Source: a virus. Taken from it: a stretch of 25,115 bases of DNA. The notes beneath the pieces were generated by a model. It searched no databases, was not told where the DNA came from, and saw nothing but the letters and a program-made list of their open reading frames with translations. A program made the translations under genes and the position numbers. This document shows, one piece after another, positions 16,304 to 24,023 of the stretch. The stretch covers positions 1 through 25,115 of IMG/VR virus record IMGVR_UViG_3300025000_000394. One strand, written 5' to 3'. How positions within the stretch are numbered: the first letter of the stretch is position 1; each line of letters begins with the position of its first letter.

Positions 16304-19290
16304 TGGCGACGCTTGCTGAAATCCGGCAGAAGTATCCGCAGTACAGCGACCTGCCCGATGCGGATCTTGCTGACCGGCTGTACCGGAAATTCTACGCCGA
16401 CATGCCGCGCGAGGAATTCGACGCCAAGGTCGGCTTGCAGACGCAGCCGGCCGCCGAACCGGAACCCAAGTCTCCGCTGGCCGATTCGTTTGCCGCGTTG
16501 GCCGCCGCAGGCAGGCCCCTTCCAACGAGGGACGCGGGGGACGTTGGCCGAGATTTGAAGATCGCTGTGCAAGGCGCAGGCCGGGGCATGGCCGATCTCG
16601 TCGGAATGCCGGCCGATTTATCAACAGGCGCGGCCAACCTTGCGCTGGGGACGGCGGACAAAGGGGGCCAAGGCGCGCAGTGGCTCCTGGAGGCCCTGCT
16701 GCCGGGTTGGGCAGAGAAGTACGTCCCGGATATGGGGGTCGACTACCGGTTCCAGCCGAGTCCGCTAGGCGCCGACTCCATCGCCGCCGGCGCCGATCTG
16801 CTGGCCAGCAAGGCGGGTGTCGAGACGGTTGAGCCCGAGCAGATGAGTCTTTTTGAAAAAACCAAGTACAACGTCAACCGCTTCGGTTCGCAGGCCGTGG
16901 TCGGTGGCGGGGGATTGGCCAAGGCCGCGATGAAAGAAGCGCCCGAGATGGCCGCCCGCGCGCCAAAACTCTTGGACGCATTTTTGATGCCCTACATCGA
17001 AAACGTGGGCAAGGCGCTCAAGGTCGACGCCGCGGCCGGTGCGGGTGCGGGCGTCGGCCTAACCGCCGAGCAGGCCGTCGTACCGGAGGACTCCTCCTTG
17101 CGGCCGATCGCCGATTTCATGGCGATGATGTTAGGCGGTGGTGGCGCGGCGACGGCGGCCTCGGCCGGCCGCTCGGCGGCGCAAACCGCTGGAAAAGTGC
17201 GGGGGTATGCTAACGACCGCGGAATCGACTATGTAAAAAATGAAAAAGGCCAGATGAAAGGCACGCCAAAAAGGATCGCGGATAGGGCCGCACGCTTTTT
17301 CCAGAATCAGGCGTCGGATGCGGACGCCGCTGTTGGCCGAATTGATCAGCGCGCGTCTGATGCGCGTTTTTATGGCGAGCCTCTGCCCACGGTGGGGCTC
17401 GCGTCCGACGACATCGGGCTTGTGGCCGCTGAAAAAGGGCTGCGGGTCAAGTACTCGAAGGATTTTGAGGAACGGGACCAGGCGCTGCGGACCTGGGCAA
17501 GTGAGAAAGTGGAGGGGCTGAACGACATCAGCGCGGACCCGACTAAGGCAACGGCTGAAGTTGGTAGGCAGACGGCGGTGAAACGCGACGCCGCCCAGGC
17601 AGAAGTGGATAATGCCGCGCAGAATACCGAGATGGTGGAAAAGTCGCGCGTGGCCGAGGGAGACAAGCTCGCGGCTAATCGCGATCCCACCGGGCAGGCG
17701 AGCGCGGACTTGTCCGAGGCGGTCGGCAAGACCAAGGAGGCCGATACCGCGAAGAAGGCCGGGCTGTACCGTGAGGCTGAGACCCTGGCCAAAGACGTCA
17801 AGGTCGATCCCTCGCCGCTGGCCGACGACGCCGTGGCGATCAAGGATGAAATCAGCAAGTTGGCCGGCCATTCGCCGGAACTGAACAACGTGCTCGACGA
17901 CCTGGCCCGGCTGGCACCGAAGGATGAGACCGTCGATACCGGGCTGCTGGATGCCACCGGAGCGCCGATCACCAAGGCCGCGCCGGTCGAGGATATCACA
18001 GCCGCCGACTTGATCGCCATGCGTCCCCGGCTGTCGCGTGCCCGTGACGCCGCCCGCAAACTGGTGCGAGGTGACGTGGTCGAGCGGCTGGATCGGGTCA
18101 ACGCCGGGCTGGTCAGCCAGTTGAACAAACTGGCCGACGGCGGCAACGCCGCAGCGCTCAAGTGGCAGGAAGCCGAAGCCAATTTCAAGAGCGACTTCGC
18201 GCCGAAGTACCGTGAGGGCGTGGGCGGCCAATTGGACAAGGCCGAGCGCGCCAAGACGCCGGTGCCGCCGTCGGCGATGGCTGGGCACCTCTTGAAGGCC
18301 GGCCCGGGGGGCAAGGAAGCCGCCGAGAACCTGCGCACCATTTTAAAGGGATCCCCTGTCGAAGCGGACGGGCTGGCTGCCGGCCGGAGGGTGCTTTTGG
18401 ATTGGGCGGCCGGCGTCGTCGGCGTAGACGGCAAAGTCAGCCCACACCGCTTTAAGATCTGGCGCGACAAGTACGCGGGGGCCATCGGGCAGATCCCCGG
18501 CCTCAAGGACGAAATTGACCAGGCGGTGCGCGCAGCGCGTGGCGGCGCGGACCTGGAAAACAAATTCCTGGGCGAACTCAAGGCCGCGCAGAAAGCACAG
18601 AAGATGACCGAGGAACAGATCCAGAAATCGGCCGCGGGCATTCTCTTGGATGAAGACCCGATCAAGGCGGCGACGCGGGTGCTTAACCTGGGGCCATACG
18701 AAGCGCCGAAGAAAATGGCGGAGATCGTTCGGCTGTTCAAAGACTCGCCGGAAGCGGCAAAAGGGTGGAAACAGGCCGTCGTAGAGCACATGCTGTTCAA
18801 GGTGCGGACCACCCGGCAGGGCGTCTCGGGTGACGCATCGGATCTGATGAAGTTCTTCGAACAGAACGAAAAAACACTGGCGGAGGTGTTCACCGGGGCG
18901 GGTGAGATGCACGCCCTGCACCGGGCGCAGAAAATGCTGGAGCCGTTGCGCAATCTTCGCCGTCAAGCGATTACGGGCTCGGCCACTTCTGAAAACGACA
19001 TGCTGTGGAACAGCGTCGAGGCCGGGCTGCTGGCGGTCACTGGCAATGCCATCACGGCAGGCATGATCATGAAGCGTGTCCGCGTCGCGTTGAAGTTCCT
19101 GCCGGATGAAGACGCGCAACTTCGGGAGTTCGTGAAGCGCGCGATGCTGGATCCCGACTTGGCAAAAATGCTGCTGACCCGAAAAGTCGCGGATATCAAC
19201 AATCCCGCATGGAATAAGAAGCTGACCCGCATTCTGGCGGCCGGTCAGGCGTCACGCGCCGACGCGGCGGAGAACGAAGAACAGCCTTGA
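16303..19290 (+). CDS. large putative DNA ejection protein (T7 gp16 position)
   Basis: This encodes 995 residues from ATG 16303, overlapping the previous stop. The N-terminal 45 residues (LAEIRQKYPQYSDLPDADLA, then KFYADMPREEFDAKVG) form a small helical motif common at the start of large phage virion proteins. Downstream come a Gly/Ala-rich possibly membrane-interacting stretch (about 245-300), a long charged coiled-coil-like region (about 370-640), and helical C-terminal domains. No lytic transglycosylase catalytic motif of the T7 gp16 kind was seen, so peptidoglycan crossing may rely on another protein. The largest protein of the window, it closes the internal-protein block and is followed by the palindrome at 19315. 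Confidence 0.65.
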   Translation: MATLAEIRQKYPQYSDLPDADLADRLYRKFYADMPREEFDAKVGLQTQPAAEPEPKSPLADSFAALAAAGRPLPTRDAGDVGRDLKIAVQGAGRGMADLVGMPADLSTGAANLALGTADKGGQGAQWLLEALLPGWAEKYVPDMGVDYRFQPSPLGADSIAAGADLLASKAGVETVEPEQMSLFEKTKYNVNRFGSQAVVGGGGLAKAAMKEAPEMAARAPKLLDAFLMPYIENVGKALKVDAAAGAGAGVGLTAEQAVVPEDSSLRPIADFMAMMLGGGGAATAASAGRSAAQTAGKVRGYANDRGIDYVKNEKGQMKGTPKRIADRAARFFQNQASDADAAVGRIDQRASDARFYGEPLPTVGLASDDIGLVAAEKGLRVKYSKDFEERDQALRTWASEKVEGLNDISADPTKATAEVGRQTAVKRDAAQAEVDNAAQNTEMVEKSRVAEGDKLAANRDPTGQASADLSEAVGKTKEADTAKKAGLYREAETLAKDVKVDPSPLADDAVAIKDEISKLAGHSPELNNVLDDLARLAPKDETVDTGLLDATGAPITKAAPVEDITAADLIAMRPRLSRARDAARKLVRGDVVERLDRVNAGLVSQLNKLADGGNAAALKWQEAEANFKSDFAPKYREGVGGQLDKAERAKTPVPPSAMAGHLLKAGPGGKEAAENLRTILKGSPVEADGLAAGRRVLLDWAAGVVGVDGKVSPHRFKIWRDKYAGAIGQIPGLKDEIDQAVRAARGGADLENKFLGELKAAQKAQKMTEEQIQKSAAGILLDEDPIKAATRVLNLGPYEAPKKMAEIVRLFKDSPEAAKGWKQAVVEHMLFKVRTTRQGVSGDASDLMKFFEQNEKTLAEVFTGAGEMHALHRAQKMLEPLRNLRRQAITGSATSENDMLWNSVEAGLLAVTGNAITAGMIMKRVRVALKFLPDEDAQLREFVKRAMLDPDLAKMLLTRKVADINNPAWNKKLTRILAAGQASRADAAENEEQP

Positions 19291-19314
19291 CACTCTTGTC
19301 GGCTTTGTGAGAAG

Positions 19315-19334
19315 TTGTAGGAAGTTTCCTACAA
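19315..19334. promoter_or_regulatory. perfect 20-bp palindrome, candidate operator
   Basis: TTGTAGGAA and TTCCTACAA flank a GT centre (19324-19325). It is a perfect inverted repeat placed 3 bases before the GGAGG of the next gene. A TTGACA hexamer overlaps the upstream stop (19287-19292), but no -10 box stands at standard spacing. No T-run follows, so it is not a terminator. It could be a protein-binding operator or an RNA hairpin near the ribosome binding site. Confidence 0.6.
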
Positions 19335-19337
19335 ATC

Positions 19338-19342
19338 GGAGG
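19338..19342 (+). promoter_or_regulatory. GGAGG ribosome binding site fixing a TTG start
   Basis: A consensus GGAGG is followed after 6 bases by an in-frame TTG (19349). The longer frame beginning at GTG 19307 would run through the palindrome and has no such site. Confidence 0.7.
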
Positions 19343-19348
19343 CCGGCG

Positions 19349-21049
19349 TTGTCAACACCCCCCCTTTCGGAAGTCCTGGCCAAACAGGCGATTGACACTG
19401 TAAATGGAGCGCTGGCGGCTGGATTTCGTGCGTCCGGCAACGGGCGATCGCCAACCGCACCGGCGGAAGCGGCGCGCCGGCTTGGGCTTGATAGGGGTAC
19501 GTTTCGCCACCGGCTGCTGAGCGCCGAGCGCGTGCATGGTTTGGTACCCGACTGGCCGGATGCACAGATAAAGGAATCGGCGCTGTCCGGTTCCATCATG
19601 CCGGTGCAGTACGCGCCAGCGCCGCAGCCGATCCGGCCGACGGGAAAGCGTTACATCCTGACGAGCGCGCAGAACAACACGAAGGTCCATGATGCGGTGT
19701 GGGCCAACCTGCATGCGCTGGCCAAGCACTACGGCGCGCGGATCATGGTCAGCCGCTTCACCTACAACAAGGCGGCCTACGGCGCCAAGGCGGTAAAGCC
19801 GGGCACCAGCCAAGCGGCGGATTTCGACGACGCCTGGTATGACGAGCGCATCCTACCTTATGTCTGCGACGTGCGCCTCGAGATGGCCCCCGGCCTTGTC
19901 TTCTGTGGTGAAATGAACATCCTGCCGACCGCCGTGCGTCCGCTGTCGGGTTTGGAGAGCTACACCGGCCGACAATCCGGCATCTTCCCTCACCCGAAGT
20001 TCTCTATGGAGAGCGTCGCCAGCGGCAAGAACGAGGCGACCAAGTTCAACTGGACAACCGGCACGGTGACGCTGCGCAACTACCTCGGCAAGAAGGCCGG
20101 GCTCAAGGCGGAATTCCATCACGCCTACGGCGCGCTGCTGGTCGAGATCGACGACGCCGGCGAATGGTTCGTCCGCCAGCTCAACGCACGCGACTCCGAC
20201 GGCACCATCCACGACCTGGATGTGAAGGCCGAGGCGGGGGTGGTGACAACCGGCCACGCCGTCGAGGCGATCACCTGGGGCGACGTCCACCGCGAGCAGA
20301 TCGACCCTGAAGTGGAGCGGACCTCCTGGGGCGAAGGGGGCATGCTCGACACCCTACGGCCGCGTTTCCAGTTCATCCACGACCTGATCGACTTCCGGGC
20401 GCGCAACCATCATGAGCGCGACGATCCGCACCGTCGTTTCCAGCGCTTCATCGAGGGCACCGACGACGTCGAAGCGGAGTTCTCGCGGGCGGCGCGTTGG
20501 CTTTCCGAGACGGCGTATCGCGACTGGTGTTCAACGGTGGTGGTCGACTCCAACCACGACAACGCGGCGGAGCGCTGGCTGCGGGAGGCGGACTACCGCG
20601 GAGACCCGACGAACGCGCTCTTTTTCCTCGACGCCCAGCGGGCCAAGTACCGGGCGATCGCGGTTGGCGCCGTGAAGACGTTTCATCTGGTCGAATGGGC
20701 GCTGCGTGAGCGTGGCTGCCCGCCGGAGACCCGCTTCCTGCGCGAAGACGAGAATATGGTGATCTGCCCCGATGCGCACGGCGGCATCGAGTGCGGCATG
20801 CACGGCCATCTCGGCATCAACGGCCGCCGCGGCGCACCGGCGCAGTTCGTCAAGATGGGCCGCAAAGCCAACACGGCGCACACCCATTCGGCGGGCATCA
20901 TGGACGGCGTCTACACCGCCGGCAGTTCAGCCAACCTGGACATGCAATACAACGTCGGCCCGTCGTCGTGGTCGCACAGTCATATCGTCACCTACGTCAC
21001 GGGAAAGCGCGCGATCGTGACGATGTGGCGCGGCAAATGGCGCGCTTGA
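19349..21049 (+). CDS. helix-turn-helix plus metallophosphoesterase-like protein, possibly T5 A1-like
   Basis: This encodes 566 residues from TTG 19349, chosen because GGAGG lies 6 bases upstream. Residues 36-64 (TAPAEAARRLGLDRGTFRHR) look like a helix-turn-helix. From about 98 on the protein carries motifs of calcineurin-like metallophosphoesterases in order: WGDVH (310-314), SNHD (401-404, in place of GNHD), GMHGH (483-487) and AHTH (510-513, in place of GHTH). The first Asp-x-His motif is not obvious. Phage T5 A1, about 556 residues as I recall, is a metallophosphoesterase-type nuclease used in DNA transfer and host DNA breakdown. This protein may be related, which is an inference from motifs and length. 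A nuclease acting on host or incoming DNA is the most likely role. Confidence 0.6.
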   Translation: MSTPPLSEVLAKQAIDTVNGALAAGFRASGNGRSPTAPAEAARRLGLDRGTFRHRLLSAERVHGLVPDWPDAQIKESALSGSIMPVQYAPAPQPIRPTGKRYILTSAQNNTKVHDAVWANLHALAKHYGARIMVSRFTYNKAAYGAKAVKPGTSQAADFDDAWYDERILPYVCDVRLEMAPGLVFCGEMNILPTAVRPLSGLESYTGRQSGIFPHPKFSMESVASGKNEATKFNWTTGTVTLRNYLGKKAGLKAEFHHAYGALLVEIDDAGEWFVRQLNARDSDGTIHDLDVKAEAGVVTTGHAVEAITWGDVHREQIDPEVERTSWGEGGMLDTLRPRFQFIHDLIDFRARNHHERDDPHRRFQRFIEGTDDVEAEFSRAARWLSETAYRDWCSTVVVDSNHDNAAERWLREADYRGDPTNALFFLDAQRAKYRAIAVGAVKTFHLVEWALRERGCPPETRFLREDENMVICPDAHGGIECGMHGHLGINGRRGAPAQFVKMGRKANTAHTHSAGIMDGVYTAGSSANLDMQYNVGPSSWSHSHIVTYVTGKRAIVTMWRGKWRA

Positions 21050-21059
21050 GCGAGGCAGC

Positions 21060-21458
21060 ATGCAACAGCTTTTGAAATATGGGATCGTCGCCCTGGTCGG
21101 CATTGCCCTGGGGCTCATGATACTGGTGGGCGCGGTCAGCCAAGCGAGCCAAACGCCGAGCGCGGTATCCAACACCTGCCCCTCGATCACAATGGCGCAG
21201 GCACGCGAGCAGGCCGCCTTCGCCGGGATGCAGGTGATCGAATTGGATCCCGGCCAGATCACGCGCTTCATGAGCCACTGGAATGCCGCCGAACCGCCGA
21301 CGAGCCAGAAGGCCGACGCGATCTTCGTGGGTGTACACCCGTTGAACCCGGACGTGGTCGCGGTGCTGATCTTCTGGCGGGACTGCGCGGTCGGCACCGC
21401 CACCGGATCGAAAGCGGAGATCATGAACCTGACTGCGCTACCGGGACAAGGTGTGTGA
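21060..21458 (+). CDS. small membrane-anchored or exported protein
   Basis: This encodes 132 residues from ATG 21060, with GAGG upstream (about 21051). The N-terminus has one hydrophobic segment (ALVGIALGLMILVGAVS, about 11-27) after a short basic start, either an uncleaved signal anchor or a signal peptide. The rest is a small soluble domain with CPSITMAQAREQAAF and an IFWRDCAVGTATG end, with two cysteines that could form a disulfide outside the cytoplasm. It lies between the metallophosphoesterase gene and the lysis cassette, and its stop overlaps the holin start. I do not recognise the family. Confidence 0.55.
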   Translation: MQQLLKYGIVALVGIALGLMILVGAVSQASQTPSAVSNTCPSITMAQAREQAAFAGMQVIELDPGQITRFMSHWNAAEPPTSQKADAIFVGVHPLNPDVVAVLIFWRDCAVGTATGSKAEIMNLTALPGQGV

Positions 21459-21721
21459 TGCGCCTGATCGACGACTGGCGAGACGCCTACAAATTCTGGT
21501 CGGTGCGGGTCGGAGCCATCGGCGCGGTACTCATGGGCACCGTAGCCGCGTGGCCTGATGGAGCCATCATCCTTTGGAACTACATGCCGATCCAGGTGCA
21601 GACGCTTCTACCTGAGCGGCTGCTGCCGATCGCCGGCGTCGCGCTCTACGTGCTGGTGATCCTGTCGCGTGTCGTCAAGCAGGCCAAGCTGGAGAAAAAC
21701 AATGGCCAGCGCAAAGCGTAA
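21458..21721 (+). CDS. putative holin (two transmembrane segments, DUF7940-like)
   Basis: This encodes 87 residues from ATG 21458, one base overlapping the previous stop (TGATG), with AAGG at 21448-21451. The first residues (LIDDWRDAYKFWSVR) are followed by a first membrane segment (about 15-33), a short loop with PDGAIILWNYMP, a second membrane segment (about 56-73, PIAGVALYVLVILSR) and a strongly basic tail (KQAKLEKNNGQRK). This matches small phage holins of the DUF7940 type as I remember them. It lies directly before the endolysin, overlapping its start. It would form the lesion or depolarise the membrane that triggers SAR endolysin release. Confidence 0.75.
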   Translation: MRLIDDWRDAYKFWSVRVGAIGAVLMGTVAAWPDGAIILWNYMPIQVQTLLPERLLPIAGVALYVLVILSRVVKQAKLEKNNGQRKA

Positions 21722-22187
21722 GGTCGGCCTTGCGGCCGTCGTCGGTGGTGTCGCGGCGGCCATTCTCTACGTCGTGGTGCCGGATTTCGAAGGCACGGTC
21801 AACGTCGGATACACCGACATGGTCGGCATTCCGACCAAGTGCAGCGGGGACACGACGGACGTGGTCATCGGACGTCGCTACACCGACGCCGAATGTAGGG
21901 CCAGCCTGGAGACGCAACTAATCGCCCACGCGGCTCCGGTGCTCGATTGTGTGCCCCAACTGGCGGGCCACCCCTACCAAATCGCCGCCTCGGTCAGCCT
22001 CGCCTACAACATCGGCGTCGAGGCGTTCTGCAGGTCGACCGCCGCCGCTCGGTTCAGGGCCGGGGACTGGCGCGGTGCCTGCCGCGCCATCGAAATGTGG
22101 AACACGGCCGGGGGCCGCGTGGTCCCCGGCTTGGTCCGCCGCCGGGCCGAGGAACGGGCTCTTTGCGAAACGGAGATGCCGAAATGA
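21702..22187 (+). CDS. SAR-type endolysin, GH24 lysozyme
   Basis: This encodes 161 residues from ATG 21702, with GGAG at 21691-21694; the start lies inside the holin gene. It hydrolyses the glycan backbone of peptidoglycan. The T4-lysozyme-type catalytic triad has the exact spacing Glu-8-Asp-5-Thr: E30, D39, T45. A Cys and a SGDT segment follow. An Ala/Gly/Val-rich weak membrane segment (about 8-26) precedes the catalytic Glu, which is typical of a signal-anchor-release (SAR) domain. That allows export by the host Sec system and activation when the membrane collapses. The C-terminal half shows AYNIGVEAFCRSTAAARFR and EMWNTAGGRVVPGL, common to the family. Confidence 0.9.
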   Translation: MASAKRKVGLAAVVGGVAAAILYVVVPDFEGTVNVGYTDMVGIPTKCSGDTTDVVIGRRYTDAECRASLETQLIAHAAPVLDCVPQLAGHPYQIAASVSLAYNIGVEAFCRSTAAARFRAGDWRGACRAIEMWNTAGGRVVPGLVRRRAEERALCETEMPK

Positions 22188-22696
22188 TGGCGCTGTTCAA
22201 ACTCGCCGTCGGAGGCTGGAAGACGTGGGCCATCGCGGCGGCCGTCGTCGTTGCCGTGGCGATCGGCGCCTACGTCAAAGGCCGTGTGGACGGCGCCTCG
22301 ATCTGTGACGGCCGGCTGGCCACCGCCGCCGCCGAGTACGCCGAGGCCCGCGACAAGGCCGTTGCCGCGGCCGAGGCCCGACGCGTCGCCGTGGCCCGGC
22401 ACTTCGTCGAAATCGACGCCCGATACACCAAGGAGCAATCCGATGCCAAACTGGCGCTTGACGCTCTTCGCCGCGATGTTGCCGCTGGCCGTCGCCAGTT
22501 GCGGGTCGCGGCTCAATGTCCAGCCGCCCCCGGTGTGCCCGCCGCTGCCGGAAGTACCGGCCTGGGTGCTACAGCCTCCGCCCGATTGGAGGGGCCCGCT
22601 GAACAGGATTATTACACCCTCGTCGACCGTCTCACCCTGATGGAAGCGCAGTTGCGCGTCGCCCAGGAGGCGCTACTGAAAGAGCGCTCGCCGTGA
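22184..22696 (+). CDS. Rz: inner-membrane spanin (Rz-like)
   Basis: This encodes 170 residues from ATG 22184, which overlaps the endolysin stop (ATGA). GGAG at 22172-22175 serves it. One N-terminal membrane anchor (about 14-34, WAIAAAVVVAVAIGAYVKG) is followed by a long Ala/Arg/Glu-rich periplasmic coiled coil (DKAVAAAEARRVAVARHF), a Pro/Ala/Gly hinge, and a C-terminal helix with EQDYYTLVDRLTLMEAQL that is typical of Rz proteins. It joins with the lipoprotein encoded inside this gene to span the periplasm and fuse the membranes at lysis. Confidence 0.85.
   Translation: MMALFKLAVGGWKTWAIAAAVVVAVAIGAYVKGRVDGASICDGRLATAAAEYAEARDKAVAAAEARRVAVARHFVEIDARYTKEQSDAKLALDALRRDVAAGRRQLRVAAQCPAAPGVPAAAGSTGLGATASARLEGPAEQDYYTLVDRLTLMEAQLRVAQEALLKERSP
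22430..22435 (+). promoter_or_regulatory. ribosome binding site for the embedded spanin lipoprotein
   Basis: AAGGAG lies inside the Rz-like gene, 7 bases before ATG 22443 in a different reading frame. It supports separate translation of the embedded gene. Confidence 0.7.
22443..22640 (+). CDS. Rz1: outer-membrane spanin lipoprotein (Rz1-like), embedded in the Rz gene
   Basis: This encodes 65 residues from ATG 22443, fully inside the Rz-like gene in another frame, with AAGGAG 7 bases upstream. It shows a short signal peptide (WRLTLFAAMLPLAVASC) ending in a lipobox VASC with the lipidated Cys at residue 20. A proline-rich mature part follows (NVQPPPVCPPLPEVPAW). This is the classical signature of Rz1 o-spanins, which are anchored in the outer membrane and bind Rz. 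The longer open frame upstream (from 22251) is an Ala/Pro-rich shadow and is not used. Confidence 0.85.
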   Translation: MPNWRLTLFAAMLPLAVASCGSRLNVQPPPVCPPLPEVPAWVLQPPPDWRGPLNRIITPSSTVSP

Positions 22697-23004
22697 GATA
22701 CGCTGTTGCCCTCGACACCAGCCGGCCCGACAAGCCGCACGGCCTATTCGACAAAAAGGCGGGTATCTTCGTAGGGCATTTTCACAACATCGACCACGCC
22801 AGATTGACGGCGGAACTGTACGAGTATCTTGAACCGCTGGAGGCCCTGAAATGCCCCGCAAAAAGAGGGATCTCCCCTGGTGCGAATCCATCGGGGGCGT
22901 CTATTACATCCACTGGTACGACGCCGCCAAGCGGCGAACACAGCGCCTCTCTCTGCGTACGTCGGATGCTCGCGAAGCGCAGAATCGCTTTGCCGAATTC
23001 CTGA
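22693..23004 (+). CDS. small ORF overlapping the integrase start, unknown function
   Basis: This encodes 103 residues from GTG 22693, which overlaps the Rz stop (TGA 22694-22696). The first 52 or so residues look like a real small protein (DTSRPDKPHGLFDKKAGIF, HFHNIDHARLTAELYEYLEP). The rest runs 154 bases into the integrase gene in another frame and is low-complexity (Ser, Thr, Gly, Pro), as expected for a shadow. Either the protein has an overprinted C-terminus or an ancestral stop near 22850 was lost. The ribosome binding site is poor (GAAAGAG about 10 bases away). Function unknown. Confidence 0.45.
   Translation: MRYAVALDTSRPDKPHGLFDKKAGIFVGHFHNIDHARLTAELYEYLEPLEALKCPAKRGISPGANPSGASITSTGTTPPSGEHSASLCVRRMLAKRRIALPNS
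22839..22843 (+). promoter_or_regulatory. ribosome binding site fixing the integrase start
   Basis: GGAGG is followed after 7 bases by ATG 22851. It sits inside the small upstream ORF and supports an integrase that starts there, despite the long overlap. Confidence 0.7.
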
Positions 23005-23894
23005 CGCAAGGAGAGGACATCTACCGGCCGGCCGACGAAGCGGCGCTAACCTGCGACGCGGCGCTCGACTACTATCTCAAGGAGCATGTGCGAGGCGGCC
23101 AAGTCGTCGATGTCGTGCGTACCGAGAACAGGGTCAAGAACCTGCGGCGGCATTTCGGCCCGCTGCCGGTGGCCGGTGTCGACATCCCCGACTGCCGCGC
23201 CTACGCCGAGAAGCGCCGCACCGGTCTCTGCGGGCGCCCCGGCAACGACGGCACCATCAGAGGCGAGCTGGCCACCCTGCACGCGGCCATGGCACACTGC
23301 CTGAAATGGAAGCACTTCGCGGGGCCTGTGCCCTTTATCGAGAAGACGCCGGCGTCGGCGCCTCGAGAGCGCTGGCTGACGCATGATGAGCTGGCCCTCC
23401 TGCTGGCCACCTGCGTCGACGACACCCGCGTATGGGGATTCGTCCAGTTGGCCTACTTCACGGCGTCCCGTCGAGCCGCTTTGGAGGGGCTGACGTGGTT
23501 CCAGTGGAACGATGCCACGGATCGGATAAATCTGGCCCCGCCAGAGCGCCGCCAGACGCGGAAGAGGCGTCCGGTGGTGCCAGTGGACCCGGAATTGAAA
23601 CGCGCGCGTACGAGGCTGTGGCAGTCTTTTGGAGGCACCGGGTACGTGCTCGGTTCGCAGCGGCCGATTTACGCCGAATTCGTGGCTGTTTGCCAGCGGG
23701 CGGGATTGAAAAACGTGACGCCACACACGCTGCGGCACACAAGAGCAACCCATTTGCTACAGGCCGGAAAGTCTATTTGGACGGTCGCGCAGTTGCTTGG
23801 CGACGGTGTCGCCACCGTCGAGAAGAACTATGGCCATCACTGCGTCGACCACCTGGCCGACGCGATCGGGAACAAAGAAAGCAATGGGGTGTAA
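22851..23894 (+). CDS. int: tyrosine recombinase / phage integrase
   Basis: This encodes 347 residues from ATG 22851. It catalyses site-specific recombination between phage and host attachment sites through a tyrosine-DNA intermediate. The N-terminal 60 residues (VYYIHWYDAAKRRTQRLSLR) look like an arm-binding or beta-strand module, followed by a SAM-like core-binding domain (about 65-165) and the catalytic domain. Catalytic residues seen: box I Arg in TASRRAALEGLTW (R207), a basic hairpin around RKRRPVVPV, box II HTLRHTRATH (H292, R295), and the nucleophile in EKNYGHH (Y327). The usual second His/Trp after LLG is Asp (LLGDG, D318), a variant known in some integrases. It is the last gene of the plus-strand block and is followed by a terminator. 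Confidence 0.9.
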   Translation: MPRKKRDLPWCESIGGVYYIHWYDAAKRRTQRLSLRTSDAREAQNRFAEFLTQGEDIYRPADEAALTCDAALDYYLKEHVRGGQVVDVVRTENRVKNLRRHFGPLPVAGVDIPDCRAYAEKRRTGLCGRPGNDGTIRGELATLHAAMAHCLKWKHFAGPVPFIEKTPASAPRERWLTHDELALLLATCVDDTRVWGFVQLAYFTASRRAALEGLTWFQWNDATDRINLAPPERRQTRKRRPVVPVDPELKRARTRLWQSFGGTGYVLGSQRPIYAEFVAVCQRAGLKNVTPHTLRHTRATHLLQAGKSIWTVAQLLGDGVATVEKNYGHHCVDHLADAIGNKESNGV

Positions 23895-23928
23895 CGCGCA
23901 AAATGCGGCCCCGATTCGTCGGGAAAAT

Positions 23929-23987
23929 CCGACAAAAGCATAAAGCCAAGCCTAGCAACTCCGCGCTTTCGACAATAACCGACATTT
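23929..23987 (+). repeat. three YCGACA-type direct repeats, candidate integrase arm sites
   Basis: CCGACAAAA (23929), TCGACAATA (23969) and CCGACATTT (23979) share a YCGACAWWW form in the same orientation. A reverse-strand relative CCGACAGAA lies at 24087-24095. They sit directly after the integrase gene, where arm-type sites are often found. Short repeats like these can occur by chance. Confidence 0.3.
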
Positions 23988-24023
23988 CCCAACGGGGAAC
24001 GTGTGGGACTAGAGAAAAGAAGA

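Noticed and set aside
17370-18953. Long minus-strand open frame (527 codons) rich in Ser and Ala opposite the 995-residue gene
   Set aside because: The Ser/Ala-rich pattern is a codon-shadow effect, with no start signal and no family resemblance.
16303-19290. Lytic transglycosylase domain in the 995-residue ejection protein, as in T7 gp16
   Set aside because: No catalytic-Glu motif of the SLT type was visible in the N-terminal region.
19287-19321. Possible sigma70 promoter with TTGACA at 19287
   Set aside because: No acceptable -10 hexamer at 16-18 base spacing; the nearest TTGTAG is 22 bases away.
19307-19348. GTG 19307 as start of the HTH-metallophosphoesterase gene
   Set aside because: It has no ribosome binding site and its first codons are the palindrome; TTG 19349 has an ideal GGAGG.
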